Source: CAVPEW01 sp050247895 (GTDB lineage: Bacteria > Actinomycetota > Acidimicrobiia > Acidimicrobiales > VFJN01). Taken from it: a stretch of DNA of 7,519 bases. The notes beneath the pieces are model-generated. The model searched no databases. It was given only the letters and a program-made list of their open reading frames with translations, and had not been told where the DNA came from. The stretch spans positions 1 to 7,519 of the forward strand of contig JBFWTJ010000202.1 in NCBI GenBank assembly GCA_050247895.1, written 5' to 3'. Position 1 is the stretch's first letter; the number at the start of each line of letters is the position of its first letter. A program made the translations under genes and the position numbers. This document shows, piece after piece, positions 1 to 6,247 of this stretch.

Positions 1-588
1 ATCGCGTCGGTCTGCGACCGGCTGGCCGGCGCGGGATGGCTGGCGGTGGCACCCCACCTCTTCCACCGCACGGGCGACCCGGTGATCGACTACGGCGACT
101 CGGCCCGCATCGGCGAGCACATGGGCCCGCTGGCCGCGGCGGAGGTCCTCGAGGACCTGGACGTCGCGCTGGCCCGGGTGCGGTCGGTCGGCATCGGGCC
201 GGCGCGGACCGGTGTCGTGGGGTTCTGCATGGGCGGCAGCGTGGCCCTGGTCCTCGGCGCCCGCCGCGAGCTGGGTGCGGCGGTGACGTTCTACGGCGGG
301 GGGATCCGTGAGGGGAGGTTCGGCTTCGGGCCGTTGGTCGACGAGGCGCGGGCGCTGCGATCGCCGTGGCTCGGGCTCTTCGGCGACCTCGACGCGCACA
401 TCCCCGTCGAGGAGGTGGAGGCGCTGCGGGCCGCGGCGGGCACGGCTGGCGTGCCGTCGGCGGTCGTGCGCTACCCGGACGCCGGCCACGGCTTCAACTG
501 CGACGCCCGTGACAGCTACCACGAGGCGTCGGCGCGCGACGCCTGGTCCCGTGCGCTCGACTGGTTCTCGACCCACCTGTCGGGCTGA
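1..588 (+). CDS. dienelactone hydrolase family protein (5' end missing)
   Basis: Alpha/beta hydrolase of the dienelactone hydrolase (DLH) family, probably a cytoplasmic esterase or lactonase. The frame is open from base 1, so the start lies upstream; 195 codons are visible before the TGA stop at 586-588, against about 230-250 aa for the family. The first visible residues (IASVCDRLAGAGWLAVAPHL) match the DLH strand that ends in 'APdLf'. The catalytic triad is recognisable: nucleophile in GFCMGG (visible codon 76, Cys, as in DLH rather than the usual Ser), Asp in GDLDAHIP (codon 131) and His in GHGF (codon 163). DLH opens the dienelactone ring in chloroaromatic breakdown, but most homologues have other or unknown substrates, so the true reaction is uncertain. 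An 88-bp spacer with its own promoter-like signals separates it from the next gene, so co-transcription is not evident. Confidence 0.9.
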   Translation: MASVCDRLAGAGWLAVAPHLFHRTGDPVIDYGDSARIGEHMGPLAAAEVLEDLDVALARVRSVGIGPARTGVVGFCMGGSVALVLGARRELGAAVTFYGGGIREGRFGFGPLVDEARALRSPWLGLFGDLDAHIPVEEVEALRAAAGTAGVPSAVVRYPDAGHGFNCDARDSYHEASARDAWSRALDWFSTHLSG

Positions 589-619
589 CCATTTCGGAGC
601 TTCAGGGGCCATCAACAGC

Positions 620-652
620 ACAGTTGACAGTCGAAGTCGGCGATGAGATCAT
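620..652 (+). promoter_or_regulatory. candidate sigma70-type promoter upstream of the amidohydrolase
   Basis: A perfect -35 hexamer TTGACA (624-629) is followed after 17 bp by GATCAT (647-652), which matches the -10 consensus at 4 of 6 positions. Transcription would start near 658-660, just before the ribosome binding site at 663-669. The -35 lies inside ACAGTTGACAG (620-630), which recurs exactly at 2088-2098 before the MmgE/PrpD gene, again with a similar -10 (GAGCAT) at the same distance. Seen: the sequences and spacing. Inferred: promoter activity. The 11-mer is also a short direct repeat (ACAGT-TG-ACAGT), so it could instead be a regulator site. Confidence 0.55.
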
Positions 653-656
653 CGCC
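639..656. promoter_or_regulatory. 18-bp perfect palindrome, candidate operator
   Basis: GGCGATGA-GA-TCATCGCC has two perfect 8-bp arms around a 2-bp centre. It covers the candidate -10 hexamer at 647-652, where a bound repressor would block transcription. The size and symmetry fit a dimeric regulator of the GntR or TetR kind, but no regulator gene lies in the window and the motif is not one I can assign to a family. A small RNA hairpin is possible, but the 2-nt centre is too short for a good loop and the site lies upstream of the expected transcript start. Confidence 0.5.
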
Positions 657-662
657 AAATGC

Positions 663-669
663 AGGGGGA
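663..669 (+). promoter_or_regulatory. ribosome binding site deciding the amidohydrolase start
   Basis: AGGGGGA lies 6 nt upstream of the ATG at 676. The upstream in-frame ATG at 643 has no comparable site and sits inside the palindrome. A later ATG at 715 has GGAGGGG directly abutting it, too close to serve well. Confidence 0.6.
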
Positions 670-675
670 AGCTGG

Positions 676-2076
676 ATGACGACGATCGACAGGTCAGCAT
701 CTGCATTGGAGGGGATGGCGGCGCTGCGGGGCCAGAGATACCTGATCGTGTCGGGCGATTCCCACGCCGGGCCCACTCCCGAGGAGCACTACCGGAGCTA
801 CTGCCCGGAGAAGTACCTCGAGGAGTTCGACGAGTTCTGCCGCCAGTCGCGGGCAGCCTCCGCGCCGATCGTGGAGCGGATCATGAGGGGTCGGGCCGGC
901 GGCAAGCCGGAACCCACCCTGCGCGAGCTGGGGCTGGAGGCGTTCGCGCGGAACATCGAGTGCGAGGGTCACCACGATCCGCACGCCCACCTCCGCCACA
1001 TGGACGAGTCGGGCATCGCGGCCGAGGTCGTGTTCGCCGGCGGCCAGAACCTCGAGGAGCTGCCCTTCATGGGCAAGGGGTGGAACGCCGGGCCGGCCGG
1101 GATCAGGCCCGAGCTGCGGTCGCTGGCCGGCTGGATCTGGAACCGCTGGATCGCCGACTACGTCAGCGCCGATCCCCGCCGGCTGACCGGCGTGCTGCAG
1201 ATGCCGGTCTGGGACCTCGACGCCGCGATCGCGGAGGTCGAGTGGGGCGCCGAGCACGGCCTGCGGTTGGTGAACCTGCCCGCGCCCCGCCGCGACTTCC
1301 CCGTCTACACCGATCCCGTCTACGACCGGCTGTGGGACGCCTGCGCCGCGGCCGAGGTGGTGTTGCAGACCCACAGCGGTGGCGGCGAGGACGGTCTGGG
1401 GATCGAGAGCCGTCGAGGGATGTTCCTGCACATCGCGGAGAACCACTGGCTGTCGAACCGGGGCCTGGCCCAGCTCGTCTTCGGCGGGGTGTTCCACCGC
1501 CACCCCAACCTCAAGTTCGTGATGACCGAGTCGAGGGTCTCGTTCGCCCCCGAGGTCGTGCAGCACCTCGAGTCCATCTGGGAGAACGCCACCAGCCCCG
1601 GGCGCACCGGTGGGGGCCTGCTGCCCGCGGCGCCCTTCATCCTCGGTCCGGTCGACGGCGACGCGGACCTCGACACCGATCCGTCCCACGTCGATGCCCT
1701 GCCCCGTCGGCCCAGCGAGTACTGGGCCGACAACTGCTACGTCTGCGGCAGCTTCATGGCGCCCTACGAGGTCGAGTACCGCCACGAGGTGGGCCTGACC
1801 AACCTCATCTGGGGGTCGGACTACCCCCACTGCGAGGGCACCTGGCCGTACACCCGGGAGGCGCTGCGCCACACCTTCTCCGACGTCCCCGAGGACGAGG
1901 CGCGGCTGATCCTGGGCGAGACCGCCTGCGACCTGTTCCGCTTCGACCGCGAGGAGCTGGCCCCGATCGCGGCCCGCATCGGGCCGACGCCCGAGGAGCT
2001 GGCCACACCGCTCGCTCCCGACGAATTCCCCGCCGGCCAGGGCGGCGCGTTCCGCCGCCGGAGCACCTTCCAGTAG
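676..2076 (+). CDS. amidohydrolase family (Amidohydro_2) metal-dependent hydrolase
   Basis: A 466-aa TIM-barrel hydrolase of the Amidohydro_2 group, which includes aminocarboxymuconate semialdehyde decarboxylase-like enzymes that hydrolyse or decarboxylate small cyclic or amide substrates. Visible family landmarks are the N-terminal VSGDSHAGP (Asp28, His30), DPHAHLRHMDESGI (101-114), LQTHSGGG (His233), HIAENHW (His252, Glu255), FHRHPNLKFVMTES (His276, Glu285) and WGSDYPHCEGTWP (Asp382, the probable catalytic or metal Asp; His385). The C-terminal ILGETACDLFRFD matches the usual 'ILGgNAarLfgfD' end. The first motif is DxHxG, lacking the second His of classical DxHxH, so metal binding may differ. 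No signal peptide, so cytoplasmic. The ATG at 676 is preferred over 643 because of its ribosome binding site and the likely promoter position. The gene ends in three consecutive in-frame stops (TAG TAG TAA). The substrate is unknown; the downstream CoA ligase and importer suggest a catabolic step. Confidence 0.85.
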   Translation: MTTIDRSASALEGMAALRGQRYLIVSGDSHAGPTPEEHYRSYCPEKYLEEFDEFCRQSRAASAPIVERIMRGRAGGKPEPTLRELGLEAFARNIECEGHHDPHAHLRHMDESGIAAEVVFAGGQNLEELPFMGKGWNAGPAGIRPELRSLAGWIWNRWIADYVSADPRRLTGVLQMPVWDLDAAIAEVEWGAEHGLRLVNLPAPRRDFPVYTDPVYDRLWDACAAAEVVLQTHSGGGEDGLGIESRRGMFLHIAENHWLSNRGLAQLVFGGVFHRHPNLKFVMTESRVSFAPEVVQHLESIWENATSPGRTGGGLLPAAPFILGPVDGDADLDTDPSHVDALPRRPSEYWADNCYVCGSFMAPYEVEYRHEVGLTNLIWGSDYPHCEGTWPYTREALRHTFSDVPEDEARLILGETACDLFRFDREELAPIAARIGPTPEELATPLAPDEFPAGQGGAFRRRSTFQ

Positions 2077-2087
2077 TAGTAAACGTG

Positions 2088-2120
2088 ACAGTTGACAGCA
2101 TCGGGGGCCGGTGCGAGCAT
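2088..2120 (+). promoter_or_regulatory. candidate promoter upstream of the MmgE/PrpD gene, twin of 620-652
   Basis: ACAGTTGACAG (2088-2098) is identical to 620-630 and contains TTGACA (2092-2097). After 17 bp comes GAGCAT (2115-2120), 3 of 6 to the -10 consensus, differing by one base from GATCAT in the first copy and likewise followed by C. Transcription would start near 2127, giving a leader of about 130 nt. One base further upstream the box reads as a tandem TGACAG (TGACAG-T-TGACAG, 2087-2098 region). Arms CATCGG (2099-2104) and CCGATG (2121-2126) form a spaced inverted repeat around the spacer and -10, weaker than the palindrome at the first copy. Confidence 0.45.
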
Positions 2121-2164
2121 CCGATGGCGGTGCCGGCCCGGGGGGGACGCCGAGGGGGAGCACC

Positions 2165-2183
2165 CAGGGGCATCGCGCCCCTG
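2165..2183 (+). other. 7-bp perfect hairpin in the leader
   Basis: CAGGGGC (2165-2171) pairs with GCCCCTG (2177-2183) around the loop ATCGC. There is no T-run after it, so it is not a canonical intrinsic terminator. It could be an attenuator element, an RNA-stability structure or a chance pairing. Confidence 0.4.
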
Positions 2184-2197
2184 CACGCGCCTGCGGG

Positions 2198-2211
2198 CTG
2201 CCGGGGGGCAG
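2198..2211 (+). other. second small hairpin in the leader
   Basis: CTGCC (2198-2202) pairs with GGCAG (2207-2211) around a GGGG loop, 14 nt after the first hairpin. The stem is short and the region G-rich, so support is modest. Confidence 0.25.
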
Positions 2212-2241
2212 GTCGAGGCGAGACGACCACCAGCGACCACG

Positions 2242-2248
2242 AGAAGGG
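2242..2248 (+). promoter_or_regulatory. ribosome binding site of the MmgE/PrpD gene
   Basis: AGAAGGG lies 9 nt before the ATG at 2258. It fixes the start there rather than at in-frame upstream codons such as GTG 2111, whose extra residues are Arg/Gly-rich and unlike the family. Confidence 0.55.
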
Positions 2249-2257
2249 CATTTGCGC

Positions 2258-3667
2258 ATGTCGACCGGTGTGACCGAGAAGGATGCCAGCGAGGCGACCG
2301 ACTACACGCGGGAGCTGGCCGAGTTCTCGCTGGACCTCTCCCACGGTGACCTGCCGGTCGACATCGTCGACCTGGCCAGGCTCTTCACCCTCGAGACCCT
2401 CAGCCACATGGTGGCGGCCACGCGGACCCGCGTCGCCCACGTGGTCGGCGACTACGTGCGGGAGCTCGGGGCCAAGCCGGAGGCTGCCGTGGTCGGCATG
2501 GGCTTCCGCACCACGGCGGCCGAGGCCGCCTACGTCAACGGCACGCTGGCCCACGGCGACGAGCTCGAGTCGTACGCCCCCCTGGCCGGGAGCTGCATGA
2601 TCCCGCCGGTCGCCGCCGGCCTGGCCGTGGGCGACTGGCTCGAGTCGCCCGGCGACCAGTACCTCGCCGCGATGGTCGCCGGCGTCGAGATGTCCGGTCG
2701 CCTCGGGACCGCCGGGCTCGGTGGTCCCGACCGGGGCTTCATGGGCATCTCGCTCGTCGGGCCGGCCGGGGCGACGGTGACCGCGGCCAAGCTGATCGGT
2801 CTCGACGTCGAACAGCTCCGCAACGCGCTGGGCGTCGCCCTGCCCTTCGGCGGGGGCACGACCCGCAACACCGGGTTCATGGCCCACATCCACGAGGCCG
2901 GCGTCCCGAGCCGCATCGGCGTGTGGGCCGCGATCATCGCGTCACGGGGTTTCACCGCCTGCCCCGACTACCTCGACGGGCGGTACTCGTGGGGAGACCA
3001 GTTCGCCGGCGGCGGTGGCCGGGGCTACATCCCCGAGGCGTTGACCGAGGGCCTGGGCGCCTCCTACTTCATCCAGACCTCGGGTGCGGCGCCCAAGAAG
3101 TACGGCTCGTGCGCCGCCACCCACGCCGGGATCGACGGGTTGGTCGACCTGATGACCGAGCACGACCTCGGGCCCGACGACATCGCCACCGTCGACCTGC
3201 GGGTGTCGCCGTTCTTCCGCCGGATCTGCCACATCGACGAGCCGAGGGACGCCGAGCAGGCGAAGTTCTGCTTCCGCCAGGCGCTGGGTGGCGTGCTGGT
3301 CGGCGGGATCCCCGAGCTGCCCTACCTCCACGCCTTCACCGATTCGGCCGCCACCGACCCGCGCTACGTGGCCGCCCGCCAGCGGGTCACCGTGTCGGTC
3401 GACCCCCAGCAGCAGGACGTGCGCATCTTCGACCCCAACACGGTCACGGTGACGCTCCCGGACGGGCGGACCTTCTCCAAGACCGTCGAACCGAGCAAGG
3501 TCCGTGGCCGCCACGAGGCACCCCTGACCGTCGAGGAGCGGACCCGCATCGCCCGCAACGCCATGCTCCCGGTCCTGGGCGCGGAGCGGGCCGATGCCGT
3601 GATCAGCATGGTCGACGAGCTCGAGCGGCACACCATCCGCGAGCTCATGAGCCTGACGGAGGGCTAG
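2258..3667 (+). CDS. MmgE/PrpD family protein
   Basis: A 469-aa protein of the MmgE/PrpD family, whose known members include 2-methylcitrate dehydratase and cis-aconitate decarboxylase; both act on small di- or tricarboxylates. Length is typical (450-500 aa). The N-terminal all-helical domain carries the hallmark YVNGTLAHGDELES (Asn94, His99, Asp101), followed by the proline/alanine-rich MIPPVAAGLAVGD helix. The mid-region has the conserved KKYGSCAATHAGIDG (Lys280, Lys281, Tyr282, Cys285, His289), then EQAKFCFRQALGG (Lys336), the usual 'AkfSlpyalA' segment. The C-terminal domain ends with the typical DGRTFSKTVEPSKVRGRHEAPLT block. Cytoplasmic, no signal peptide. Its stop abuts the GTG of the ligase gene, implying translational coupling. 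Not assigned as prpD: there is no methylcitrate synthase or lyase nearby, and many paralogues have unrelated or unknown substrates. The context suggests processing of a carboxylated catabolite. Confidence 0.9.
   Translation: MSTGVTEKDASEATDYTRELAEFSLDLSHGDLPVDIVDLARLFTLETLSHMVAATRTRVAHVVGDYVRELGAKPEAAVVGMGFRTTAAEAAYVNGTLAHGDELESYAPLAGSCMIPPVAAGLAVGDWLESPGDQYLAAMVAGVEMSGRLGTAGLGGPDRGFMGISLVGPAGATVTAAKLIGLDVEQLRNALGVALPFGGGTTRNTGFMAHIHEAGVPSRIGVWAAIIASRGFTACPDYLDGRYSWGDQFAGGGGRGYIPEALTEGLGASYFIQTSGAAPKKYGSCAATHAGIDGLVDLMTEHDLGPDDIATVDLRVSPFFRRICHIDEPRDAEQAKFCFRQALGGVLVGGIPELPYLHAFTDSAATDPRYVAARQRVTVSVDPQQQDVRIFDPNTVTVTLPDGRTFSKTVEPSKVRGRHEAPLTVEERTRIARNAMLPVLGAERADAVISMVDELERHTIRELMSLTEG
3658..3663 (+). 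promoter_or_regulatory. ribosome binding site of the ligase, inside the preceding gene
   Basis: GGAGGG in the last codons of the MmgE/PrpD gene lies 4 nt before GTG 3668, supporting that non-ATG start directly after the TAG stop. Confidence 0.55.
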
Positions 3668-5293
3668 GTGGAACAGTCGCCTGCCATCGACCACACGTTC
3701 CTGACGCTGCTGGACGGCCACGTCGCCGAGCGGCCCGACACGGCCTTCGTGAAGTGCGGCGACGGCGAGTGGCTCACCTACGCGCAGGTGCGCGACCGCT
3801 CCAACGCCATCGCCGACGGGATGCGCCGCGGCGGGATCAGCCCGGGCGACCACGTGGCCGTCATCCTGCCGAACTGCGAGGAGTACCTCCTGGCGGTCTT
3901 CGCCTGCGCCCGGCTCGGCGTGGTCCAGGTGCCCATCAACACGTCGCTCAAGGGCGACTTCCTGCGCTACCAGCTGGCCCACTCGCAGGCGACGGCGCTG
4001 GTCACCGACTCGTTGGGCATCGGCCAGATCGCCGGGATCGTCGGCGAGCTGCCCCAGCTCGGCCTGGTCGCCCGGGTCGGGGCACCCGAGCCCGGCGAGC
4101 CCGAGCTGGCCAAGCAGACCGTGGTCGACTTCGCCACCTTCGAGGCCACCGGTGATCCGGGGGCGACCTTCGACCCGGTCGACCCGACGGCGACCCACGC
4201 CATCATGTACACCTCGGGCACCACGGGCTTGCCCAAGGGCTGCGTCATCTCCCACCGGTACGCGACCAACATCGGCCGCAAGGTCGGCGCGGTGGGCTAC
4301 GTGCGACCCGACGACGTGGCCATGACGCCGATGCCCCTCTTCCACATCGGGGGCCAGTTCGTCGCGCTGGGCCAGTGCCTGGCCGTCGGTGCCTCGATCG
4401 CCATCGAACCGACCTTCAGCGCCAGCGGCCTGCTCGACCGCTGCCGGGAGCTGGGCATCACCAACTACCTCGGCCTGGGCCCGATGGCCATGGCCCTGCT
4501 GGCCCAGCCGCCCCGCCCCGACGACCGCGACCACCAGGTGCGGTGCGGCATGTTCATCCCGGTCAAGCCCGACCGGCTGGCGGAGTTCGAGGAGCGCTTC
4601 GGGATCCAGATCCTGTCGGAGTTCTACGCGCAGACCGAGTGGAGCCCGGTGACGATCTGCCCGGCCTGGGGTCCCCGCCTGCCCGGCAGCGCCGGGGTGC
4701 CCGCGCCCGACGTGGAGGTCCGCATCGTCGACGACGACGACAACGAGCTGCCGCCGGGCCAGGTCGGCGAGATCGTCGGGCGGCCGGCCCGGCCCGGCAT
4801 CATGTTCGACGGCTACTGGAACGACCCGGTGTCGAGCCTCCAGACCTTCCGGGGCCTCTGGCACCACACGGGCGACCTGGGCCGGCTCGACGAGGAGGGT
4901 CGCCTCTACTACGTCGACCGCAAGAAGGACGCGCTGCGGCGCCGGGGCGAGCTGGTGTCGTCCCAGGAGCTGGAGATGGCCATCGTCAAGCACCCCGAGG
5001 TCGCGGCGGTCGCCGTGCTCGCCGCGCCGTCGCCGCTGGGCGAGGACGACATCAAGGCGTGCCTGGTGCCCGAGCCCGGCGCGGCGCTGACCCCCGAGCT
5101 CCTCTTCGACTTCTTCCGGGCCGAGCTGCCGTACTTCGCCATCCCCCGCTACGTCGAGGTGATGGCCGAGCTCCCGGTCAACGCGTCGCACCGGGTCATG
5201 AAGCACAAGCTGAGGGAGGACGCGGTCAACGACCGGACATGGGACTTCGAGGCGCTGGGCCTCACGGTCGCCAAGGACCAGCGCCGCAGGTAG
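3668..5293 (+). CDS. AMP-forming acyl-CoA ligase, CaiC-like
   Basis: A 541-aa ANL-superfamily adenylating enzyme. It would activate a carboxylate with ATP and join it to CoA. Core motifs: phosphate-binding loop MYTSGTTGLPKG (180-191), FYAQTEW (319-325, the 'YGxTE' motif), HHTGDLG (Asp403, ribose-binding) and the hinge KKDALRRRGELVSSQELE (419-436), whose RRRGE-SS-E form resembles crotonobetaine/carnitine-CoA ligases. The C-terminal SHRVMKHKLRE aligns with the A10 motif (S/T)GK(I/V)xKxxLR and places Arg509 where the catalytic Lys normally sits. Lys residues at 512 and 514 are nearby. So full adenylation activity is not certain, although related ligases with Arg there may exist. GTG start directly after the TAG of the upstream gene; 6 bp separate its stop from the permease. 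The acyl substrate is not predictable; a short or branched carboxylate from the same pathway is a fair guess. Confidence 0.9.
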   Translation: MEQSPAIDHTFLTLLDGHVAERPDTAFVKCGDGEWLTYAQVRDRSNAIADGMRRGGISPGDHVAVILPNCEEYLLAVFACARLGVVQVPINTSLKGDFLRYQLAHSQATALVTDSLGIGQIAGIVGELPQLGLVARVGAPEPGEPELAKQTVVDFATFEATGDPGATFDPVDPTATHAIMYTSGTTGLPKGCVISHRYATNIGRKVGAVGYVRPDDVAMTPMPLFHIGGQFVALGQCLAVGASIAIEPTFSASGLLDRCRELGITNYLGLGPMAMALLAQPPRPDDRDHQVRCGMFIPVKPDRLAEFEERFGIQILSEFYAQTEWSPVTICPAWGPRLPGSAGVPAPDVEVRIVDDDDNELPPGQVGEIVGRPARPGIMFDGYWNDPVSSLQTFRGLWHHTGDLGRLDEEGRLYYVDRKKDALRRRGELVSSQELEMAIVKHPEVAAVAVLAAPSPLGEDDIKACLVPEPGAALTPELLFDFFRAELPYFAIPRYVEVMAELPVNASHRVMKHKLREDAVNDRTWDFEALGLTVAKDQRRR

Positions 5294-5299
5294 GCCCAG

Positions 5300-6247
5300 A
5301 TGCGCAAGGTCCTGCTGAGGAGGTTGCTGATCTCGATCCCGCTCCTCGTCGCGGTCTCGTTCGGGGTCTTCACCCTCCTGCACTTCGCGCCCGGCGATCC
5401 GGCGGCCAAGGTGGCGGGGTCGGAGGCCTCGGAGGAGCAGATCGAGGCGGTGCGGGAGCAGTTCGGCTTCGACGACCCGTTCCTCACCCGCTACGTCCGG
5501 TGGCTGGGCGACGCCGTGCAGGGCGACCTCGGCTCGTCGCTGAGCGTGTCCAACCGCCCGGTCGTGCCCGAGATCCGGAGCCGCCTGGGCGCCACCCTCT
5601 CGCTGGCCGGGATGGCGCTGGTCATGGGCGTGGCCGTGGGCACGGTGGCCGGCGTGCTGTCGGCCCGCCGGCCCAACGGGATCGTCGACCGGATCAGCGC
5701 GGTCGGCTCGTCGCTGGCGGTGGCCACGCCGAACTTCCTCATCGGGCTCCTGCTGGTCGTCCCCTTCGCCATCGAGAGGGCCTGGCTGCCCGCCACCGGC
5801 TACGCGCCGCTCAGCGAGGGCGTGGGGGAGTGGTTCCGGCACCTGCTCATCCCGGCCGCGTCGCTGGCCGCGCTCCCGGCCGCCGAGACGGCCCGCCAGC
5901 TGCGCGAGTCCCTCCTCCAGAGCCTGGACCGCGACTACATCCTCGCGGCGCGGGCCAAGGGCGTCCGGCCCCGCGTCGTCCTGCTCAAGCACGCCCTCAA
6001 GAACGCGGCGATCGCCCCCGTCACCGTGCTCGGCTTCCGCTTCGCCCAACTGGTCGGCGGCGCGGTGGTGATCGAGCGGCTCTTCATCATCGACGGGCTC
6101 GGTTCGCTGGCGGTGGAGGCCGTCTCCAACCAGGACCAGACCATGGTGCTCGGCGTCACCGTCTTCTGCACCGCGCTGGTGCTGGTCACCAACGTGCTGG
6201 TCGACGTGACCTACCTGTACTTCAACCCGAAGCTGAGGGCCCGATGA
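5300..6247 (+). CDS. ABC importer permease, DppB/OppB type
   Basis: A 315-aa inner-membrane permease of the peptide/nickel/opine importer family, first of the two membrane subunits. It begins MRKVLLRRLLISIPLLVAVS, a cytoplasmic basic start followed by membrane segment 1 (about 9-29) and the family hallmark HFAPGDPA. Then comes an extracytoplasmic stretch with FGFDDPFLTRYVRWL and GDLGSSL (about 55-81), and further hydrophobic segments near 98-120, 137-158, 179-198, 236-258 and 280-304. The cytoplasmic EAA loop that docks on the ATPase is DYILAARAKGVRPRVVLLKHAL (part of 212-233). The usual tail LFIIDGLGSLAVEAVSNQD and YLYFNPKLR ends the protein. A GTAGG-like site (5290-5294) precedes the ATG. 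The stop overlaps the next start (ATGA at 6244-6247). Specificity (peptide, nickel, glutathione or other solute) is set mainly by the binding protein, which is not in the window. Confidence 0.93.
   Translation: MRKVLLRRLLISIPLLVAVSFGVFTLLHFAPGDPAAKVAGSEASEEQIEAVREQFGFDDPFLTRYVRWLGDAVQGDLGSSLSVSNRPVVPEIRSRLGATLSLAGMALVMGVAVGTVAGVLSARRPNGIVDRISAVGSSLAVATPNFLIGLLLVVPFAIERAWLPATGYAPLSEGVGEWFRHLLIPAASLAALPAAETARQLRESLLQSLDRDYILAARAKGVRPRVVLLKHALKNAAIAPVTVLGFRFAQLVGGAVVIERLFIIDGLGSLAVEAVSNQDQTMVLGVTVFCTALVLVTNVLVDVTYLYFNPKLRAR

Larger units (their letters stand above)
2127..2257 (+). other. GC-rich untranslated leader of the MmgE/PrpD gene
   Basis: No gene is supported in the 181-bp spacer; open frames crossing it are Arg/Gly/Pro-rich and lack family features. 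If the promoter at 2088-2120 is used, this stretch is the 5' untranslated region. It contains two hairpins (2165-2183 and 2198-2211). In addition, GGGCCGG (2105-2111) can pair with CCGGCCC (2133-2139) across the expected transcript start, relevant mainly to read-through RNA. I do not recognise a known riboswitch class. In such GC-rich DNA some pairing is expected by chance. Confidence 0.35.

Noticed and set aside
643..675. ATG 643 as the amidohydrolase start (11 extra residues)
   Set aside because: It lies within the palindrome, upstream of the expected transcript start, and has no good ribosome binding site. ATG 676 has AGGGGGA at a suitable distance.
2165..2183. Hairpin as an intrinsic terminator after the amidohydrolase
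   Set aside because: No T-rich tract follows; the downstream sequence is CACGCGCC. Retained only as a leader hairpin.
624..2273. A 549-codon plus-strand open frame overlapping the amidohydrolase
   Set aside because: Its product is Arg/Pro/Gly-rich with no domain, while the overlapping frame encodes clear Amidohydro_2 motifs.
694..2893. Long minus-strand frames opposite the amidohydrolase and the MmgE/PrpD gene
   Set aside because: Biased composition, no recognisable domain or start signals; consistent with shadows of the plus-strand genes.
2942..6049. A 1035-codon open frame on the minus strand antisense to three genes
   Set aside because: It lies opposite well-recognised MmgE/PrpD, ligase and permease genes, and its product is a low-complexity Gly/Arg/Asp/His/Val-rich string without family motifs. 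Long antisense frames are expected in such GC-rich coding DNA.
4375..6243. A long plus-strand open frame upstream of and in frame with the DppC-type permease
   Set aside because: It overlaps the ligase and DppB-type genes in another frame and is Arg/Pro/Gly-rich. The real start is ATG 6244 with its own ribosome binding site and family-typical N-terminus.
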